From NCBI GenBank assembly GCA_030593645.1, contig JAUVGT010000335.1, positions 1 through 5,532 on the forward strand: a stretch of DNA of 5,532 nucleotides, in the 5' to 3' direction. Position 1 is the stretch's first letter; each line of letters opens with the position of its first letter. The notes under the pieces were generated by a model. The model was not told the DNA's origin and searched no databases. It saw only the letters and a program-made list of their open reading frames with translations. The translations under genes were made by a program, and so were the position numbers. This DNA is from Deltaproteobacteria bacterium. GTDB taxonomy: Bacteria > Desulfobacterota > Desulfobacteria > Desulfobacterales > JAUVGT01. Positions 5,449 to 5,532 of this stretch are shown piece after piece.

Positions 5449-5532
5449 ATGATTATGACTAATATAGATGAGAACATTCAGGTTTTAAATCTTGTTCAAG
5501 CAATGCTTGGCAGCATCTCTGAAAATTTTAGA
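5449..5532 (+). CDS. Putative immunity gene for the adjacent toxin, 5' end (3' partial)
   Basis: ATG at 5449, or a second in-frame ATG at 5455, opens a frame that runs off the window without a stop: MIMTNIDENIQVLNLVQAML then GSISENFR, 28 codons. It starts 4 bases after the toxin stop on the same strand, with similarly AT-rich composition. In Rhs and other polymorphic toxin loci the gene directly after the toxin tip is normally the cognate immunity protein, so that role is inferred from position. The visible part is a soluble, helix-prone N-terminus without a signal peptide, which fits a cytoplasmic inhibitor of a cytoplasmic-acting nuclease. The ribosome site is weak (GGAAA about 12 bases before the first ATG), so translation may be coupled to the toxin gene. 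I do not recognise the family from so little sequence. Confidence 0.5.
   Translation, partial: MIMTNIDENIQVLNLVQAMLGSISENFR

Overview
The window most resembles a Desulfobacterales-type (Desulfobacterota, sulfate-reducer-like) chromosome. This assignment is inference. It rests on the mix of a receiver-PilZ regulator, a SulP transporter and a TIGR01777-type epimerase, and on repeats whose arms (cgtaaaaagtcc..., tggattccg...ccggtatcca) look like dispersed repeats I associate with that group. No rRNA or other taxonomic marker is present.

Layout. (1) 1-443, plus strand: the 3' end of a two-component response regulator fused to a PilZ domain. (2) 458-2230, minus strand: a complete SulP-family anion transporter with a C-terminal STAS domain. 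It converges on the regulator with only 14 bp between the stop codons, and carries a natural run of six histidines near its N-terminus and a Cys-containing tail. (3) 2274-3686, minus strand: a complete SRPBCC + TIGR01777 epimerase fusion, 43 bp upstream of the transporter and probably co-transcribed with it. (4) 3687-4415: about 730 bp with no gene I can support. It holds two separate MITE-like palindromic elements (about 3697-3884 and 3990-4161), the second with a different dispersed-type repeat nested inside it, plus small direct and inverted repeats. (5) 4416-5444, plus strand: a truncated, AT-rich open frame. It starts abruptly inside the last ~50 residues of an Rhs core, continues through a linker I do not recognise, and ends in a toxin domain that I read as polymorphic toxin type 50. 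(6) 5449-5532+, plus strand: the first 28 codons of another gene, four bases after the toxin stop. This is the position expected of the cognate immunity gene, and it runs off the window.

The left two-thirds is ordinary chromosomal housekeeping and signalling sequence. The right third looks like an accessory island: repeats, then an orphan Rhs tip / toxin / immunity cassette without the large Rhs core. Composition shifts accordingly: 35 of 60 bases are G+C at 1381-1440, inside the transporter, against 19 of 60 at 4921-4980, inside the cassette. The most interesting material is this orphan cassette and the nested palindromic repeats beside it.
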